Source: Desulfuromusa sp. (lineage in GTDB: Bacteria; Desulfobacterota; Desulfuromonadia; Desulfuromonadales; Geopsychrobacteraceae). Taken from it: a stretch of 33,723 nt of DNA. The stretch is taken from the NCBI GenBank assembly GCA_027858895.1, contig JAQIBX010000040.1, positions 1 to 33,723 on the forward strand. The letters run 5' to 3'. The position numbers were made by a program, and so were the translations under genes. Positions 1 to 9,178 of this stretch are shown piece by piece; within the stretch, counting starts at the first letter, position 1, and each line of letters opens with the position of its first letter. A model generated the notes under the pieces. That model was not told the origin of the DNA. It saw only the letters and a program-made list of their open reading frames with translations, and ran no database searches.

Positions 1-118
1 TATTGCCATGACGGCAGAGCTGATCACCCCGATAGCCATGGATAAAGAACTGCGCTTTGCGATCCGCGAAGGTGGCCGAACTGTCGGCGCCGGTGTGGTT
101 AGTGAAGTTATCGAGTAA
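1..118 (+). CDS. tuf: Elongation factor Tu, C-terminal end (partial)
   Basis: Only the last 38 codons are present, in the frame starting at base 2 and ending with TAA at 116-118. The translation contains [20 protein letters not shown] and ends [10 protein letters not shown], which is the highly conserved end of domain 3 of EF-Tu, the GTPase that delivers aminoacyl-tRNA to the ribosome. The stop lies 16 bases before rpsJ, so the S10 genes appear to be read through from the str operon with no separate S10 leader. The 5' part is outside the window. Confidence 0.95.
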   Translation, partial: IAMTAELITPIAMDKELRFAIREGGRTVGAGVVSEVIE

Positions 119-134
119 TACGAGGTAAAACTAT

Positions 135-443
135 ATGTCTACTCAGAAAATAAGAATTCGCTTGAAGGCCTATGATCATAGTTTGCTTGATCTTGCAGTC
201 GCTGAGATTGTTGATACAACCAAGCGGACTGGATCTCGCTTGGTCGGCCCGATTCCGCTTCCAACAATTATTAACAAATATTGCGTGTTGCGTGGTCCGC
301 ATGTTGACAAGAAAAGTCGCGAGCAATTTGAAATCCGGACGCATAAGCGCCTTCTTGATATTGTGGAACCAACACAACAGACAGTTGATGCCCTGATGAA
401 GCTTGATCTGTCGGCCGGTGTCGATGTGGAAATAAAGCTCTAG
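135..443 (+). CDS. rpsJ: 30S ribosomal protein S10 (NusE)
   Basis: This 102-residue protein is full length for S10 and begins [18 protein letters not shown], the family signature. S10 sits in the 30S head and, as NusE, also joins transcription antitermination complexes. It starts with ATG after a GAGG-like ribosome site (121-125). It is the first gene of the S10 cluster and lies only 16 bases after tuf, which leaves no room for the long L4-responsive leader known from E. coli. Confidence 0.98.
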   Translation: MSTQKIRIRLKAYDHSLLDLAVAEIVDTTKRTGSRLVGPIPLPTIINKYCVLRGPHVDKKSREQFEIRTHKRLLDIVEPTQQTVDALMKLDLSAGVDVEIKL

Positions 444-476
444 GCGTAATACTTATAGCGATTTAAGGGCACAAAA

Positions 477-1100
477 ATGACCAACGGATTATTAGGAAAA
501 AAAATAGGCATGAGTCAGATCTTTGCAGCTGACGGACAACGAATTCCAGTGACAGTACTGGAAGTTGGCCCATGCACTGTGTTGCAAAAAAAGACTTCGA
601 CTAATGATGGCTATGAAGCAGTTCAGCTTGGATTTCAGGCAAAAGATTCTCAGCGAGTCAACATGCCTGAAATGGGCCACTTTAAGAAAATTGGTAAGGG
701 TGCTTTTACCTACGTTCGAGAATTTAAAATCACGGGTGAATGTGCAGTTGGTGACCAGATATCCTGTGAATTGTTTAGTCCCGGCGACCGAATCGACATT
801 ACCGGTACCAGTAAGGGTAAGGGATTTCAGGGGGTAATTAAGCGTTGGAATTTCTCTGGCGGGCGAGCCACACATGGTTCAATGTTCAAGCGGAGACCTG
901 GTGCTATTGGTCAGTCTGCATGGCCTGCCAAGGTTATCAAGGGCAAGAAGATGCCTGGTCAGTTAGGAAATGTTCGTGTGACGACGCAGAATCTGATTGT
1001 TGTTGAAGTTCGCCCTGAACTTAATCTTATCTTTGTGCGCGGTGCTGTTCCCGGGACGAAGAACGGTTTGATTGAAATCCGCAAAGGGATTAAAGCTTAG
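477..1100 (+). CDS. rplC: 50S ribosomal protein L3
   Basis: The 207-residue product matches L3 in length and opens with [13 protein letters not shown]. The central loop contains [20 protein letters not shown], the extension that reaches toward the peptidyl-transferase centre. L3 is an early assembly protein of the 50S subunit. The gene follows rpsJ by 33 bases and precedes rplD, the standard S10-operon order. Confidence 0.98.
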   Translation: MTNGLLGKKIGMSQIFAADGQRIPVTVLEVGPCTVLQKKTSTNDGYEAVQLGFQAKDSQRVNMPEMGHFKKIGKGAFTYVREFKITGECAVGDQISCELFSPGDRIDITGTSKGKGFQGVIKRWNFSGGRATHGSMFKRRPGAIGQSAWPAKVIKGKKMPGQLGNVRVTTQNLIVVEVRPELNLIFVRGAVPGTKNGLIEIRKGIKA

Positions 1101-1125
1101 GCTCTACGGATTTAGGAGTAGAAAA

Positions 1126-1749
1126 ATGGCAACTGTATCAATTTATGACCAGGATAAGAAACAAGTCGGTGAGCGAGAACTTGCTGATGCTGTTTTTAAT
1201 ACTGAAGTTAAAGAATATCTTTTGCACGATATGGTGCGTTACCAACTTGCAGCCCGTCGTCAAGGTTCTGCGGCAACTAAAAACCGCAGTGCGGTAGCTG
1301 GTGGAGGTAAAAAGCCATATCGTCAGAAGGGGACAGGAAATGCCCGTCAGGGAACTATCCGTGCTCCTCATTTCGTCGGTGGTGGCGTTGCTTTTGGACC
1401 CTCACCACGTTCATATGCCTTCAAGTTAAACCGGAAAGTAAAAAAAGCTGCACTTTGTAGTGCTCTATCGGTACGATTCCAGGCAGAGAAGTTGATCGTT
1501 GTTAAGGATCTCGCAATGGATTCCATCAGCAGCAAGTCTTTTGAGCAGCTGATTAAGCGGTTTGAGTTGGAAGGTGTCCTTATTGTGATTGATCAGGCAG
1601 ATTCCAAGGTTGAACTTTCAGCGCGTAACCTTCGAAATATTAAGGTTTTGCGAGCAGAAGGGGTAAATGTCTATGATGTTCTCAAATACCCTAATCTGGT
1701 TTTGACTGATGCTGCGGTCAATGAGATTGAAGGAGCTTTGGAAAAATGA
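1126..1749 (+). CDS. rplD: 50S ribosomal protein L4
   Basis: The product is 207 residues, with the L4 loop region [20 protein letters not shown] that lines the peptide exit tunnel. The open frame extends upstream to 1072, but the ATG at 1126 is chosen because it follows TTAGGAG at 1112-1118 and matches the family N-terminus; the longer form would overlap rplC. The stop overlaps the rplW start as ATGA. In E. coli L4 represses the S10 operon through a leader; no equivalent leader is visible here. Confidence 0.97.
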   Translation: MATVSIYDQDKKQVGERELADAVFNTEVKEYLLHDMVRYQLAARRQGSAATKNRSAVAGGGKKPYRQKGTGNARQGTIRAPHFVGGGVAFGPSPRSYAFKLNRKVKKAALCSALSVRFQAEKLIVVKDLAMDSISSKSFEQLIKRFELEGVLIVIDQADSKVELSARNLRNIKVLRAEGVNVYDVLKYPNLVLTDAAVNEIEGALEK

Positions 1750-2033
1750 AACCTTTATACGAAATTATTCGCAAGCCATTAATCTCTGAAAAAGCAAATT
1801 TACTTAAGGACAGCTCTGGGATTGTTACTTTTGAAGTTAATCGCGCAGCCAACAAGATTGAGATTAAACAGGCGGTTGAAAAGGCGTTTGATGTAAAAGT
1901 TAAGGCTGTCAACACAGTCCTGTTGCGTGGCAAGATGAAGCGGGTTGGCTCTAACATAGGCCAACGTAGTAACTGGAAAAAGGCATATGTGACCCTCGAA
2001 GAGGGCCAAAATATAGATTTTTATGGCGTGTAA
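1746..2033 (+). CDS. rplW: 50S ribosomal protein L23
   Basis: This 95-residue protein has the L23 opening [13 protein letters not shown] and the later block GKMKRVG. L23 sits at the tunnel exit and is the docking point for signal recognition particle and trigger factor. Its ATG overlaps the rplD stop by four bases (ATGA), which indicates translational coupling, and its ribosome site lies inside rplD. Confidence 0.97.
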   Translation: MKPLYEIIRKPLISEKANLLKDSSGIVTFEVNRAANKIEIKQAVEKAFDVKVKAVNTVLLRGKMKRVGSNIGQRSNWKKAYVTLEEGQNIDFYGV

Positions 2034-2066
2034 GACTGTGCGCTTTGCAGGTATGGAGTAGTTATT

Positions 2067-2894
2067 ATGGGTATCAAGAAGTATAATCCAACATCGGATG
2101 GTCGGCGTCACATGACCTCTTCTACTTTTGAGGAGATCACTAAAGGTAGGCCGGAAAAATCGCTGTTGGCGCCTTTAACACGTTCTGGCGGCCGTAATAA
2201 CAGTGGGCGTATTACTAAACGTCATACTGGTGGAGGACATAAGCGCCAGTATAGAGTTATCGATTTTCGTCGCGATAAGCTGGAAGTACCAGCTCGTGTT
2301 GCAGCGATCGAATACGATCCCAATCGGAGTGCTCGAATCGCTCTATTATTTTACGTTGATGGTGAAAAACGTTATATTCTCGCGCCGAGTGGTCTGAATG
2401 TAGATGACAACGTGGTGGCTAGTGATTCAGCAGATATTCGTCCTGGGAATACTATGACGATCCGCTCCATCCCTCTTGGAACCTGGATTCATAATGTTGA
2501 ACTGAAGGTAGGTAAGGGCGGCCAATTGGCAAGAAGTGCTGGTGCATATGCCATGATAACAGCAAAAGAAGGTCGCTATGCCCAACTGCGCTTGCCTTCC
2601 GGTGAGGTTCGCCTGGTGCTGCAAGAATGCCGTGCTACGGTAGGTCAGGTTGGCAACTTAGATTTTGAAAAAATCAAGATTGGCAAGGCTGGTCGTAACC
2701 GTTGGTTAGGTAAGCGCCCACAGTCACGTGGCGTTGCCATGAACCCTGTTGACCACCCGCATGGTGGTGGTGAGGGTAAAAGTTCTGGTGGCCGCCACCC
2801 AGTAACTCCTTGGGGTGTGCCAACCAAGGGTTATAAGACGAGATCAAACAGGCGGACTGATAAGTTTATCGTGCGTCGTCGGAATAAAAAGTAA
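2067..2894 (+). CDS. rplB: 50S ribosomal protein L2
   Basis: The 275-residue product is full length for L2 and begins [20 protein letters not shown]. Near residues 226-240 it carries the conserved [12 protein letters not shown] loop close to the peptidyl-transferase centre, and it ends in the usual basic tail. L2 contributes to subunit association and tRNA binding. It is followed 22 bases later by rpsS, as in other S10 clusters. Confidence 0.98.
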   Translation: MGIKKYNPTSDGRRHMTSSTFEEITKGRPEKSLLAPLTRSGGRNNSGRITKRHTGGGHKRQYRVIDFRRDKLEVPARVAAIEYDPNRSARIALLFYVDGEKRYILAPSGLNVDDNVVASDSADIRPGNTMTIRSIPLGTWIHNVELKVGKGGQLARSAGAYAMITAKEGRYAQLRLPSGEVRLVLQECRATVGQVGNLDFEKIKIGKAGRNRWLGKRPQSRGVAMNPVDHPHGGGEGKSSGGRHPVTPWGVPTKGYKTRSNRRTDKFIVRRRNKK

Positions 2895-2916
2895 TTTAAG
2901 TCTTTAGGAGAAACTT

Positions 2917-3195
2917 GTGGCAAGATCAATTAAAAAAGGTCCTTATATTCAAGAATGCCTATTGCGTAATGTGAATCTCGAAGGAGACGCAAGCCGGAAT
3001 AAGGTTGTTAAGACTTGGTCCCGTCGCTCGACCATCATTCCTGAATTCGTCGGTCTGACTTTTGCTGTCCATAACGGTAGAAAGTTTATACCAGTTTTTG
3101 TCAGTGAAAACATGGTTGGTCATAAGTTAGGTGAGTTCGCGCCGACTCGTACATATTACGGGCACGGAAGTGATAGAAAAAGCAAGGTCAGATAG
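2917..3195 (+). CDS. rpsS: 30S ribosomal protein S19
   Basis: This 92-residue protein reads [14 protein letters not shown] at the start and contains [13 protein letters not shown], both diagnostic of S19, a 30S head protein partnered with S13. The start codon is GTG at 2917, supported by TTTAGGAG at 2903-2910; no in-frame ATG is close by. Confidence 0.97.
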   Translation: MARSIKKGPYIQECLLRNVNLEGDASRNKVVKTWSRRSTIIPEFVGLTFAVHNGRKFIPVFVSENMVGHKLGEFAPTRTYYGHGSDRKSKVR

Positions 3196-3229
3196 TAGTG
3201 CGGCATTTTCTGACAGGAGTACCTAAGTG

Positions 3230-3562
3230 ATGGAATCACAAGCTAAATTGAGAAACGTACGTCTCTCGGCCCGTAAGGCGAGGCTCGTTGTTGATATGGT
3301 TCGCGGTAAGGGGATTCAGGACGCAATGAATATTCTTCAAGTTTCCCCGCAAAAAACCGCTCCCATTTTGTCTAAACTGTTGAAATCTGCTGTTGCAAAC
3401 GCTGAGCAAAGTGGTGTTTCTGATGTAGACCGGTTGTTTGTGAAAACAGTCATGGTCGATCAGGGTCCTGCGCTTAAACGTTTTATGCCCCGCGCTCAGG
3501 GTCGTGCCAGCCGAATTCGTAAGCCTACCAGCCACATCACTGTGGTTCTGGATGTGAAGTAA
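3230..3562 (+). CDS. rplV: 50S ribosomal protein L22
   Basis: The 110-residue protein carries the L22 pattern [18 protein letters not shown] and near its end [13 protein letters not shown], the hairpin that lines the exit tunnel. Two adjacent starts are possible: GTG at 3227 and ATG at 3230. The AGGAG at 3215-3219 is 7 bases from the GTG and 10 from the ATG, so both are workable. I chose ATG because the family normally begins with a single Met followed by Glu. The product differs by one residue. Confidence 0.95.
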   Translation: MESQAKLRNVRLSARKARLVVDMVRGKGIQDAMNILQVSPQKTAPILSKLLKSAVANAEQSGVSDVDRLFVKTVMVDQGPALKRFMPRAQGRASRIRKPTSHITVVLDVK

Positions 3563-3579
3563 ATCGAGGAGGTATACCT

Positions 3580-4230
3580 TTGGGCCAGAAAGTTCATCCT
3601 ATAGGATTTCGTCTGGGAATTAACCGGACTTGGGAATCCCGCTGGTATGCGGATTCTGATTATGCTAAAAAGTTGCACGCTGATTTGAAGTTGCGTAACT
3701 TTTTGAAAAAGCGACTGTATCATGCTGGCATTTCTAAAATTGAGCTAGAGCGCGCTGCGAATAAGGTTAAAATTAATATTTTTGCCGCACGTCCTGGAAT
3801 TATTATTGGTAAAAAGGGTGCTGAAGTTGAGGTGCTGAAAAAAGATCTGTCTAAGGTCACCAATGATGAATGTTTTATTAATATTCAAGAGGTACGCAAA
3901 CCAGAAGTTGACGCACAGCTGGTTGCTGAAAACATTGTTTTGCAGCTTGAGCGGCGCGTTGCCTTTCGCCGTGCTATGAAGCGCAGCGTCACTATGGCAC
4001 TTAAGTTCGGCGCTAAGGGGATCAAAATCAACTGTGCGGGACGCCTTGGTGGTGCTGAAATGAGTCGTACTGAATGGTACCGAGAAGGCCGTGTGCCTCT
4101 TCATACTTTGCGTGCAGATATTGATTATGGGTTTGCAGAAGCGAAAACGACCTATGGTATTATCGGTGTTAAGGTGCTCATCTTTAAAGGTGAAGTGCTT
4201 GGTAAAGATAAAGTACAGCCAGTCGGCTGA
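3580..4230 (+). CDS. rpsC: 30S ribosomal protein S3
   Basis: The 216-residue product begins [19 protein letters not shown], typical of S3. It contains a KH RNA-binding domain whose GXXG loop appears as [11 protein letters not shown] near residues 71-80. S3 lines the mRNA entry channel. The start is TTG at 3580, preceded by a strong CGAGGAGG (3566-3573); no ATG lies in frame nearby. Confidence 0.97.
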   Translation: MGQKVHPIGFRLGINRTWESRWYADSDYAKKLHADLKLRNFLKKRLYHAGISKIELERAANKVKINIFAARPGIIIGKKGAEVEVLKKDLSKVTNDECFINIQEVRKPEVDAQLVAENIVLQLERRVAFRRAMKRSVTMALKFGAKGIKINCAGRLGGAEMSRTEWYREGRVPLHTLRADIDYGFAEAKTTYGIIGVKVLIFKGEVLGKDKVQPVG

Positions 4231-4246
4231 TCAGGAGTAGTTTGTC

Positions 4247-4669
4247 ATGTTAATGCCGAAAAGAGTTAAGCGTAGAAAACAGTTTACTGGGCGAATGACC
4301 GGTCAGGCTTCGCGTGGTACCGAGGTGAGCTTTGGCGATTATGGTTTACAAGCTTTGGAGTGTAGTTGGCTTACCGCGCGTCAAATAGAAGCATCTCGTC
4401 GTGCTATGACTCGCTATATTAAGCGGGGCGGCAACATTTGGATTCGTATCTTCCCACACAAGCCGTTGACCAGCAAGCCCGCCGAAACTCGAATGGGTAA
4501 AGGTAAGGGGTCTCCGGAAAAGTGGGTAGCAGTTATCAAACCTGGTCACATCCTGTATGAAATGCAGGGAGTTACGGAAGAGGTAGCCCGTGAAGCTTTT
4601 CGTCTAGGAGCTCATAAGTTGCCGATTAAAACCAAGTTTGTCAAAAGAGAGGTTGGCGATGAAAGTTGA
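4247..4669 (+). CDS. rplP: 50S ribosomal protein L16
   Basis: The 140-residue protein begins [16 protein letters not shown] and contains [15 protein letters not shown], both characteristic of L16, a late-assembling protein near the A site. An ATG at 4247 follows CAGGAG (4232-4237); the ATG at 4253 is a possible alternative. The last 11 bases overlap the beginning of rpmC. Confidence 0.97.
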   Translation: MLMPKRVKRRKQFTGRMTGQASRGTEVSFGDYGLQALECSWLTARQIEASRRAMTRYIKRGGNIWIRIFPHKPLTSKPAETRMGKGKGSPEKWVAVIKPGHILYEMQGVTEEVAREAFRLGAHKLPIKTKFVKREVGDES

Positions 4670-4850
4670 TGAAATCAAAGATCTCAGTGTTGAAGAATTG
4701 CAGACTAAAACACAAGAATTGCAGCAGGAATTATTTAACCTGAGGTTTCAGTTGCATACTGGACATCTGGAGAATACAACTAGAGTCGCACAGGTGCGAA
4801 AAGATGTTGCCCGGGTGAAAACGATTCTTTCTGGCAAGCTGAATGCTTAG
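4659..4850 (+). CDS. rpmC: 50S ribosomal protein L29
   Basis: The product is 63 residues, [20 protein letters not shown] at the start, a short all-helical protein matching L29 at the tunnel exit next to L23. A longer reading from 4638 would add seven residues unlike the family. The ATG at 4659 is preferred, with AGAGAGG at 4646-4652 inside rplP as ribosome site. Overlap with rplP suggests coupled translation. Confidence 0.95.
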   Translation: MKVDEIKDLSVEELQTKTQELQQELFNLRFQLHTGHLENTTRVAQVRKDVARVKTILSGKLNA

Positions 4851-4865
4851 TATGTGTGAGGAAAA

Positions 4866-5132
4866 ATGAGCTTAGAACGAGGTAACAGAAGCACCCGTGT
4901 TGGTGTCGTCGTCAGTAATAAGATGGACAAGACCGTTGTTGTAAGAGTTGATACTTTGGTCAAACACACTGTTTATAAAAAATTCATCAAACGGCGAACA
5001 AACTGTAAGGCTCATGATGAGGCTAACAGTTGCGGTATTGGTGATAAGGTTCTCATTATGGAAACAAGACCTTTGTCGAAAGACAAGCGTTGGCGCGTAC
5101 GACAGGTTTTGGAAAAAGCCGTTATCGCGTAG
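4866..5132 (+). CDS. rpsQ: 30S ribosomal protein S17
   Basis: The 88-residue protein contains [17 protein letters not shown] followed by [19 protein letters not shown], the OB-fold signature of S17, a primary 16S rRNA binder. It starts at ATG 4866 after GTGAGGA (4856-4862), 15 bases past rpmC. The rpmC-rpsQ-rplN order is standard. Confidence 0.97.
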   Translation: MSLERGNRSTRVGVVVSNKMDKTVVVRVDTLVKHTVYKKFIKRRTNCKAHDEANSCGIGDKVLIMETRPLSKDKRWRVRQVLEKAVIA

Positions 5133-5143
5133 GAGATTTACTT

Positions 5144-5512
5144 ATGATCCAAATGCAAACCATGCTTAGCGTTGCTGATAACTCTGGAGCCAAAAAACTT
5201 TGTTGTATAAAAGTTCCTGGGGGTTCAAAACGCAAGTACGCCGGTATTGGCGATATTATTATCTGTAGTGTCAAAGAGGCATTGCCGAATTCAAAGGTAA
5301 AAAAGGGCGATGTTGTACGTGCCGTTGTCGTTCGTACAGCTAAAGAAGTAGCGCGTCCAGATGGATCGTTCATCCGTTTTGACGGTAATTCTGCCGTTGT
5401 TGTAGGTACGGGAAACGAACCGCTTGGTACTCGTATTTTTGGCCCCGTAGCCAGGGAGTTGCGAGCTAAGCACTTCATGAAGATCGTTTCATTGGCTCCC
5501 GAAGTTTTATAA
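5144..5512 (+). CDS. rplN: 50S ribosomal protein L14
   Basis: The 122-residue length is exactly that usual for L14, and the start [18 protein letters not shown] and end [12 protein letters not shown] are typical. L14 forms an intersubunit bridge and is the docking site of the silencing factor RsfS. The frame is open upstream to 5090, but the ATG at 5144 follows TAGGAG at 5130-5135 and gives the family N-terminus. Confidence 0.98.
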   Translation: MIQMQTMLSVADNSGAKKLCCIKVPGGSKRKYAGIGDIIICSVKEALPNSKVKKGDVVRAVVVRTAKEVARPDGSFIRFDGNSAVVVGTGNEPLGTRIFGPVARELRAKHFMKIVSLAPEVL

Positions 5513-5539
5513 ATTATAGCTAGTTGGAGTGTCAAAGCG

Positions 5540-5869
5540 ATGTCTATTGTTAAATTACATGTCAAAAAAAATGACATGGTGAAAATTACCGCCGGAAAAG
5601 AGCAAGGTAAGACTGGCAAGGTGTTGCGTGTGCTTCCTGGTAAAGGACGCGTTGTTGTTGAAAACCTCAACATTATTAAGCGCCACACTCGCCCTAATCA
5701 GTTAAACCCTGAGGGTGGTATTATTGAGAAGTCGGCACCAATGAGCATTTCGAATGTCATGCTTATTTGTGGATCATGTAACCAGCCAACGCGTACAGGC
5801 GTCCGGTTACTTGAGGATGGTAGCAAAACTCGTTACTGTAAAAAATGTAACGAGAGTGTTGATAAGTAA
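5540..5869 (+). CDS. rplX: 50S ribosomal protein L24 with C-terminal zinc-ribbon cysteines
   Basis: The 109-residue product has the KOW-domain start [20 protein letters not shown] of L24, an assembly initiator of the 50S subunit. Its tail carries two CX2C pairs (C77/C80 and C100/C103), separated by 19 residues, which can form a zinc ribbon as in zinc-type L24 proteins; others lack these cysteines. It begins at ATG 5540 after TTGGAGTG (5524-5531). Confidence 0.97.
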   Translation: MSIVKLHVKKNDMVKITAGKEQGKTGKVLRVLPGKGRVVVENLNIIKRHTRPNQLNPEGGIIEKSAPMSISNVMLICGSCNQPTRTGVRLLEDGSKTRYCKKCNESVDK

Positions 5870-5881
5870 ACGGAGAGTTTG

Positions 5882-6421
5882 ATGGCGAGGTTGAAACAAA
5901 TATATCTTCAGGAGCAAGTACCTGCTCTGATGAAGGAATTCCAGTACAAGACTGTTATGGAAGTTCCTCGAGTTGAGAAAGTCGTTCTGAATATGGGTCT
6001 CGGTGAGGCGATTCAGAATCCTAAGCTGCTTGAATCTGCGGTTGATGAATTGGGGCGGATCACCGGTCAGAAAGCAATAATTACTAAGTCGAAGAAATCG
6101 ATCGCAGCTTTTAAGCTTCGCGAAGATATGCCCATTGGTGCTTGTGTAACTTTACGCCAAAATCGAGCTTGGGAATTTCTTGACCGTTTGGTAAATGTTG
6201 CTTTGCCCCGGGTTCGTGATTTTAAGGGGATTTCTCCTAAGGCTTTTGATGGCCGCGGTAATTATACCTTGGGAATTCGTGAGCAGTTGATATTCCCGGA
6301 AATTGATCTAGACAAAATTGCACAAGTTTCCGGTATGAATATCACAATTGTAACAACTGCTCGGACAGACGAGGAAGGTCGCGCATTGCTGACCGGTCTC
6401 GGCATGCCGTTTAGAAAATAA
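5882..6421 (+). CDS. rplE: 50S ribosomal protein L5
   Basis: The 179-residue product contains [15 protein letters not shown] and [19 protein letters not shown], diagnostic of L5, which binds 5S rRNA and contacts P-site tRNA. An extra in-frame TTG lies just upstream at 5879, but ATG 5882 after CGGAGAG (5871-5877) is the better start. It lies 12 bases after rplX. Confidence 0.97.
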   Translation: MARLKQIYLQEQVPALMKEFQYKTVMEVPRVEKVVLNMGLGEAIQNPKLLESAVDELGRITGQKAIITKSKKSIAAFKLREDMPIGACVTLRQNRAWEFLDRLVNVALPRVRDFKGISPKAFDGRGNYTLGIREQLIFPEIDLDKIAQVSGMNITIVTTARTDEEGRALLTGLGMPFRK

Positions 6422-6442
6422 AGCTTACGAGCGGAGGATATC

Positions 6443-6628
6443 GTGGCGAAAAAATCGTTAATTGTCAAATCAAAGCGGCCTAAAAAGTTTGCGGTACGTG
6501 AGTATAATCGTTGCCCGTTATGTGGCCGCCCGCGTGCTTATTACCGTAAATTTGATATGTGCAGAATATGTCTGCGGAAACTGGCATCCGAAGGGAAACT
6601 TCCTGGTATTGTCAAGTCCAGCTGGTAA
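6443..6628 (+). CDS. rpsN: 30S ribosomal protein S14, short zinc-binding type
   Basis: This 61-residue protein is the short S14 form with four zinc cysteines at C24, C27, C40 and C43 (CPLC and CRIC motifs). Many bacteria also have a longer zinc-free form used during zinc shortage; whether this genome does cannot be seen. The start is GTG at 6443 after GCGGAGGA (6431-6438). The position between rplE and rpsH is standard for the spc operon. Confidence 0.97.
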   Translation: MAKKSLIVKSKRPKKFAVREYNRCPLCGRPRAYYRKFDMCRICLRKLASEGKLPGIVKSSW

Positions 6629-6649
6629 CAGCAAGAAGGAGAAACACCC

Positions 6650-7048
6650 ATGTCTATGACCGATCCGCTGGCGGATATGCTGACCCGAATTCGAAATGCC
6701 GGGGGGGCTGGCCATGCAAAGCTTGATATGCCATCGAGTAACGTAAAGGTTGCAGTCGCAACTGTACTAAAAGATCTTGGATATATTAAGAATTCTAAGG
6801 TTATTAGTGATGATAAGCAGGGTGTCCTGAGGATCCATCTGAAGTATGATGGTAACCAGGAACCAATCATCCATGAAATTAAGCGAATTTCTACTCCAGG
6901 TCGTCGTGTTTACGTCGGTAAGGATGATATTCCACGGGTAAAGAACGGCCTTGGTGCTTCGATTCTGTCGACGTCTATAGGGGTTCTTGATGATGTTTCT
7001 GCTCGCCAGTCCAACGTAGGCGGCGAAGTCGTTTGTACCGTTTGGTAA
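6650..7048 (+). CDS. rpsH: 30S ribosomal protein S8
   Basis: The 132-residue protein begins [16 protein letters not shown] and ends GGEVVCTVW, both typical of S8, a central-domain organiser of 16S rRNA. In E. coli S8 represses the spc operon by binding mRNA near rplE; I could not confirm such a site here. ATG 6650 follows AGAAGGAG (6634-6641). Confidence 0.97.
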   Translation: MSMTDPLADMLTRIRNAGGAGHAKLDMPSSNVKVAVATVLKDLGYIKNSKVISDDKQGVLRIHLKYDGNQEPIIHEIKRISTPGRRVYVGKDDIPRVKNGLGASILSTSIGVLDDVSARQSNVGGEVVCTVW

Positions 7049-7071
7049 TAGCAGATCAAGGAGCTTCAACA

Positions 7072-7611
7072 ATGTCACGTATCGGTAAATTACCAGTCAC
7101 TATCCCATCAGATGTCAAGATAACACTTGACGGCAATGTGATGACTGTCGCTGGTCCAAAAGGCTCTCTTACACAAGCACTGCATGAGCGGATGACCATT
7201 GCGGTCGACGAAACTGATCAGCTTAAGGTTATCAGGCCTTCTGACAGCAAACAGGATTCTGCACTGCATGGATTGACCAGAGCACTGATTAACAACATGG
7301 TCGTGGGCGTAACTGTAGGTTTTAAAAAAGATTTAGAGATCAATGGAGTTGGCTACCGTGCCGAGATCAGCGGCGACGTACTAACTTTGGCTCTTGGTTT
7401 TTCTCACCCAGTTGTCTATCACCTCCCTGAGGGGATAAGCATTGAGATTGAAAAACAAACTAAGCTCTCCGTTAAGGGGATAGATAAGCAGCTTGTCGGT
7501 TCTGCTGCGGCAAAAATACGTTCATACCGTAAGCCTGAGCCCTATAAAGGCAAGGGAATTAAATATGCGGACGAGCGTGTCTTGCGTAAAGCTGGTAAGA
7601 CTGGGAAGTAA
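7072..7611 (+). CDS. rplF: 50S ribosomal protein L6
   Basis: The 179-residue product begins [16 protein letters not shown] and ends with the L6 signature [21 protein letters not shown]6 lies near the GTPase-associated centre. The frame is open back to 7033 inside rpsH, but ATG 7072 after AAGGAG (7058-7063) fits the family and the operon spacing. Confidence 0.97.
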   Translation: MSRIGKLPVTIPSDVKITLDGNVMTVAGPKGSLTQALHERMTIAVDETDQLKVIRPSDSKQDSALHGLTRALINNMVVGVTVGFKKDLEINGVGYRAEISGDVLTLALGFSHPVVYHLPEGISIEIEKQTKLSVKGIDKQLVGSAAAKIRSYRKPEPYKGKGIKYADERVLRKAGKTGK

Positions 7612-7638
7612 GGTAGAATTTCAGTAAGGAGCAAAGTT

Positions 7639-8001
7639 GTGGATGTTTCCCAAAAGAGACGCGTTTCTAGGCTAAAGCGTCAAGCACGCGTGAGAAAGAA
7701 AATACGTGGAACAAGTGAGTGCCCTCGGCTTTCAATTTTCCGTAGTGCCAAGCATATTTACGCACAGATTATTGAGGATGAAACGGGTAAGACCTTAGTT
7801 GCCGCTTCAACTCTTGCTAAAGATATTGACTTGGTCGGTAGTGGCAATATAGAAGCGGCCAAGGCTGTTGGTAGTTCAATCGCCAAAAAAGCTCTGGACC
7901 AAAATATCACTAATGTCGTTTTCGACCGTAACGGTTTCTTGTATCAGGGGCGCGTACAAGCGCTTGCTGACGCTGCGAGAGAAGCCGGATTGAAGCTGTA
8001 G
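7639..8001 (+). CDS. rplR: 50S ribosomal protein L18
   Basis: The 120-residue protein has the basic N-terminus [20 protein letters not shown] and the [21 protein letters not shown]-terminal block of L18, a 5S rRNA binder that works with L5. The start is GTG at 7639 after GTAAGGAG (7624-7631). Confidence 0.96.
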   Translation: MDVSQKRRVSRLKRQARVRKKIRGTSECPRLSIFRSAKHIYAQIIEDETGKTLVAASTLAKDIDLVGSGNIEAAKAVGSSIAKKALDQNITNVVFDRNGFLYQGRVQALADAAREAGLKL

Positions 8002-8013
8002 AGGAGAATATTT

Positions 8014-8505
8014 GTGCCGCATATTGATCCCACTGGATTAGAATTGACCGATCGGGTCATTCATATTAATCGTAACGCTAAAGTTGTCAAAGGTGGTCGT
8101 CGTTTTAGCTTTTCGGCTCTGGTCATCGTTGGTGATGGAAATGGTCATGTTGGCTACGGTCTCGGTAAGGCCAAAGAGGTTCCTGAAGCGATTCGCAAAG
8201 GGGTTGAAGTAGCCAAGAAGAGTCTAATAAAGGTCCCTATTCAAGAGGGCAAAACTATCCCATATGACGTCGTCGGAAAGTTTGGTGCGGGGAGAGTGCT
8301 CCTAAAACCAGCATCAGATGGTACAGGTGTCATCGCTGGTGGTGCTGTTCGTCCAATTTTGGAAGCTGTCGGGATTGGCAATGTCTTGACTAAGTGTCTG
8401 GGTACCAATAATCCACACAATGTAGTCAAGGCAACGATGAGTGCACTAAAAATGCTCAAAAGCCCCGATGAAATATATGCCCGTCGTGGCGTTACCAAAA
8501 GTTGA
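8014..8505 (+). CDS. rpsE: 30S ribosomal protein S5
   Basis: The 163-residue product has the S5 double-stranded-RNA-binding fold: [20 protein letters not shown], then [17 protein letters not shown]. It ends in the ribosomal S5 domain 2 pattern. S5 influences decoding accuracy. GTG at 8014 is the likely start, 12 bases after rplR and preceded by GAGGAGA (8001-8007). Confidence 0.97.
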   Translation: MPHIDPTGLELTDRVIHINRNAKVVKGGRRFSFSALVIVGDGNGHVGYGLGKAKEVPEAIRKGVEVAKKSLIKVPIQEGKTIPYDVVGKFGAGRVLLKPASDGTGVIAGGAVRPILEAVGIGNVLTKCLGTNNPHNVVKATMSALKMLKSPDEIYARRGVTKS

Positions 8506-8532
8506 GTATTTCGTACCTAGGAGAACAAAATA

Positions 8533-8712
8533 ATGGCGACGGAAGTGAAAGTCACCCTGAAAAAAAGTCCGATTGGTCGTAAAGCCTATTTTGCAAAAGT
8601 TCTAAAAGGCCTTGGCTTAAATCGTCTGCATCAGACAGTAACTTTGTCGGATACCCCAGAAATTCGTGGGATGATCCGAAAAGTTGAACATATGGTAATA
8701 GTTGAAGGCTGA
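8533..8712 (+). CDS. rpmD: 50S ribosomal protein L30
   Basis: This small gene encodes 59 residues, beginning ATEVKVTLKKSPIGRK and ending KVEHMVIVEG, the usual length and sequence of bacterial L30. It starts at ATG 8533 after TAGGAGA (8518-8524) and stops with TGA at 8710-8712. It occupies the conserved place between rpsE and rplO, which supports the call despite the short length. Confidence 0.95.
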   Translation: MATEVKVTLKKSPIGRKAYFAKVLKGLGLNRLHQTVTLSDTPEIRGMIRKVEHMVIVEG

Positions 8713-8734
8713 TAACGCTCTGAGGATAGTAACG

Positions 8735-9175
8735 ATGGATTTAAGTAATCTAAAACCGGTTCCCGGTTCTACAAAAAATAGAAAACGTATTGGCCGTGGC
8801 CCAGGTTCTGGAACTGGAAAACAATCTGGTAAGGGACACAAGGGTCAGAATGCGCGTAGTGGTGGTGGCGTAAAGCCTGGTTTTGAGGGTGGCCAAATGC
8901 CACTCCAACGAAGAGTTCCCAAGCGTGGCTTTGTCTCCAGAAATAAGACAGTTTATAACCTGGTCAACTTACGTGACCTAGAAGGTTTTGACTCTGGTAC
9001 AGTCGTTGATTTAGAGCAATATGGCAAGTCTGGTCTTGTTGTCGGCATCAAGGATGGCATCAAGATATTGGCAGATGGCGATTTGACCAAAGCACTAACT
9101 GTCTATGCACATAAGTTTAGTAAATCAGCTGCAGCAAAGATTGAAGCTGCCGGTGGTAAGGTTGAGGTTCTTTAG
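8735..9175 (+). CDS. rplO: 50S ribosomal protein L15
   Basis: The 146-residue protein begins DLSNLKPVPGSTKNRKRIGR and continues with the glycine-rich GSGTGKQSGKGHKGQNARSG stretch that defines L15. The frame is open to 8702, but that would overlap rpmD; ATG 8735 with TGAGGA (8721-8726) is preferred. secY begins 3 bases after its stop. Confidence 0.97.
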   Translation: MDLSNLKPVPGSTKNRKRIGRGPGSGTGKQSGKGHKGQNARSGGGVKPGFEGGQMPLQRRVPKRGFVSRNKTVYNLVNLRDLEGFDSGTVVDLEQYGKSGLVVGIKDGIKILADGDLTKALTVYAHKFSKSAAAKIEAAGGKVEVL

Positions 9176-9178
9176 GCT

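Noticed and set aside
5122-5688. A 188-codon open frame on the - strand
   Set aside because: It is antisense to rplN and rplX, has no ribosome site that I can see and resembles no family; the + strand genes are certain.
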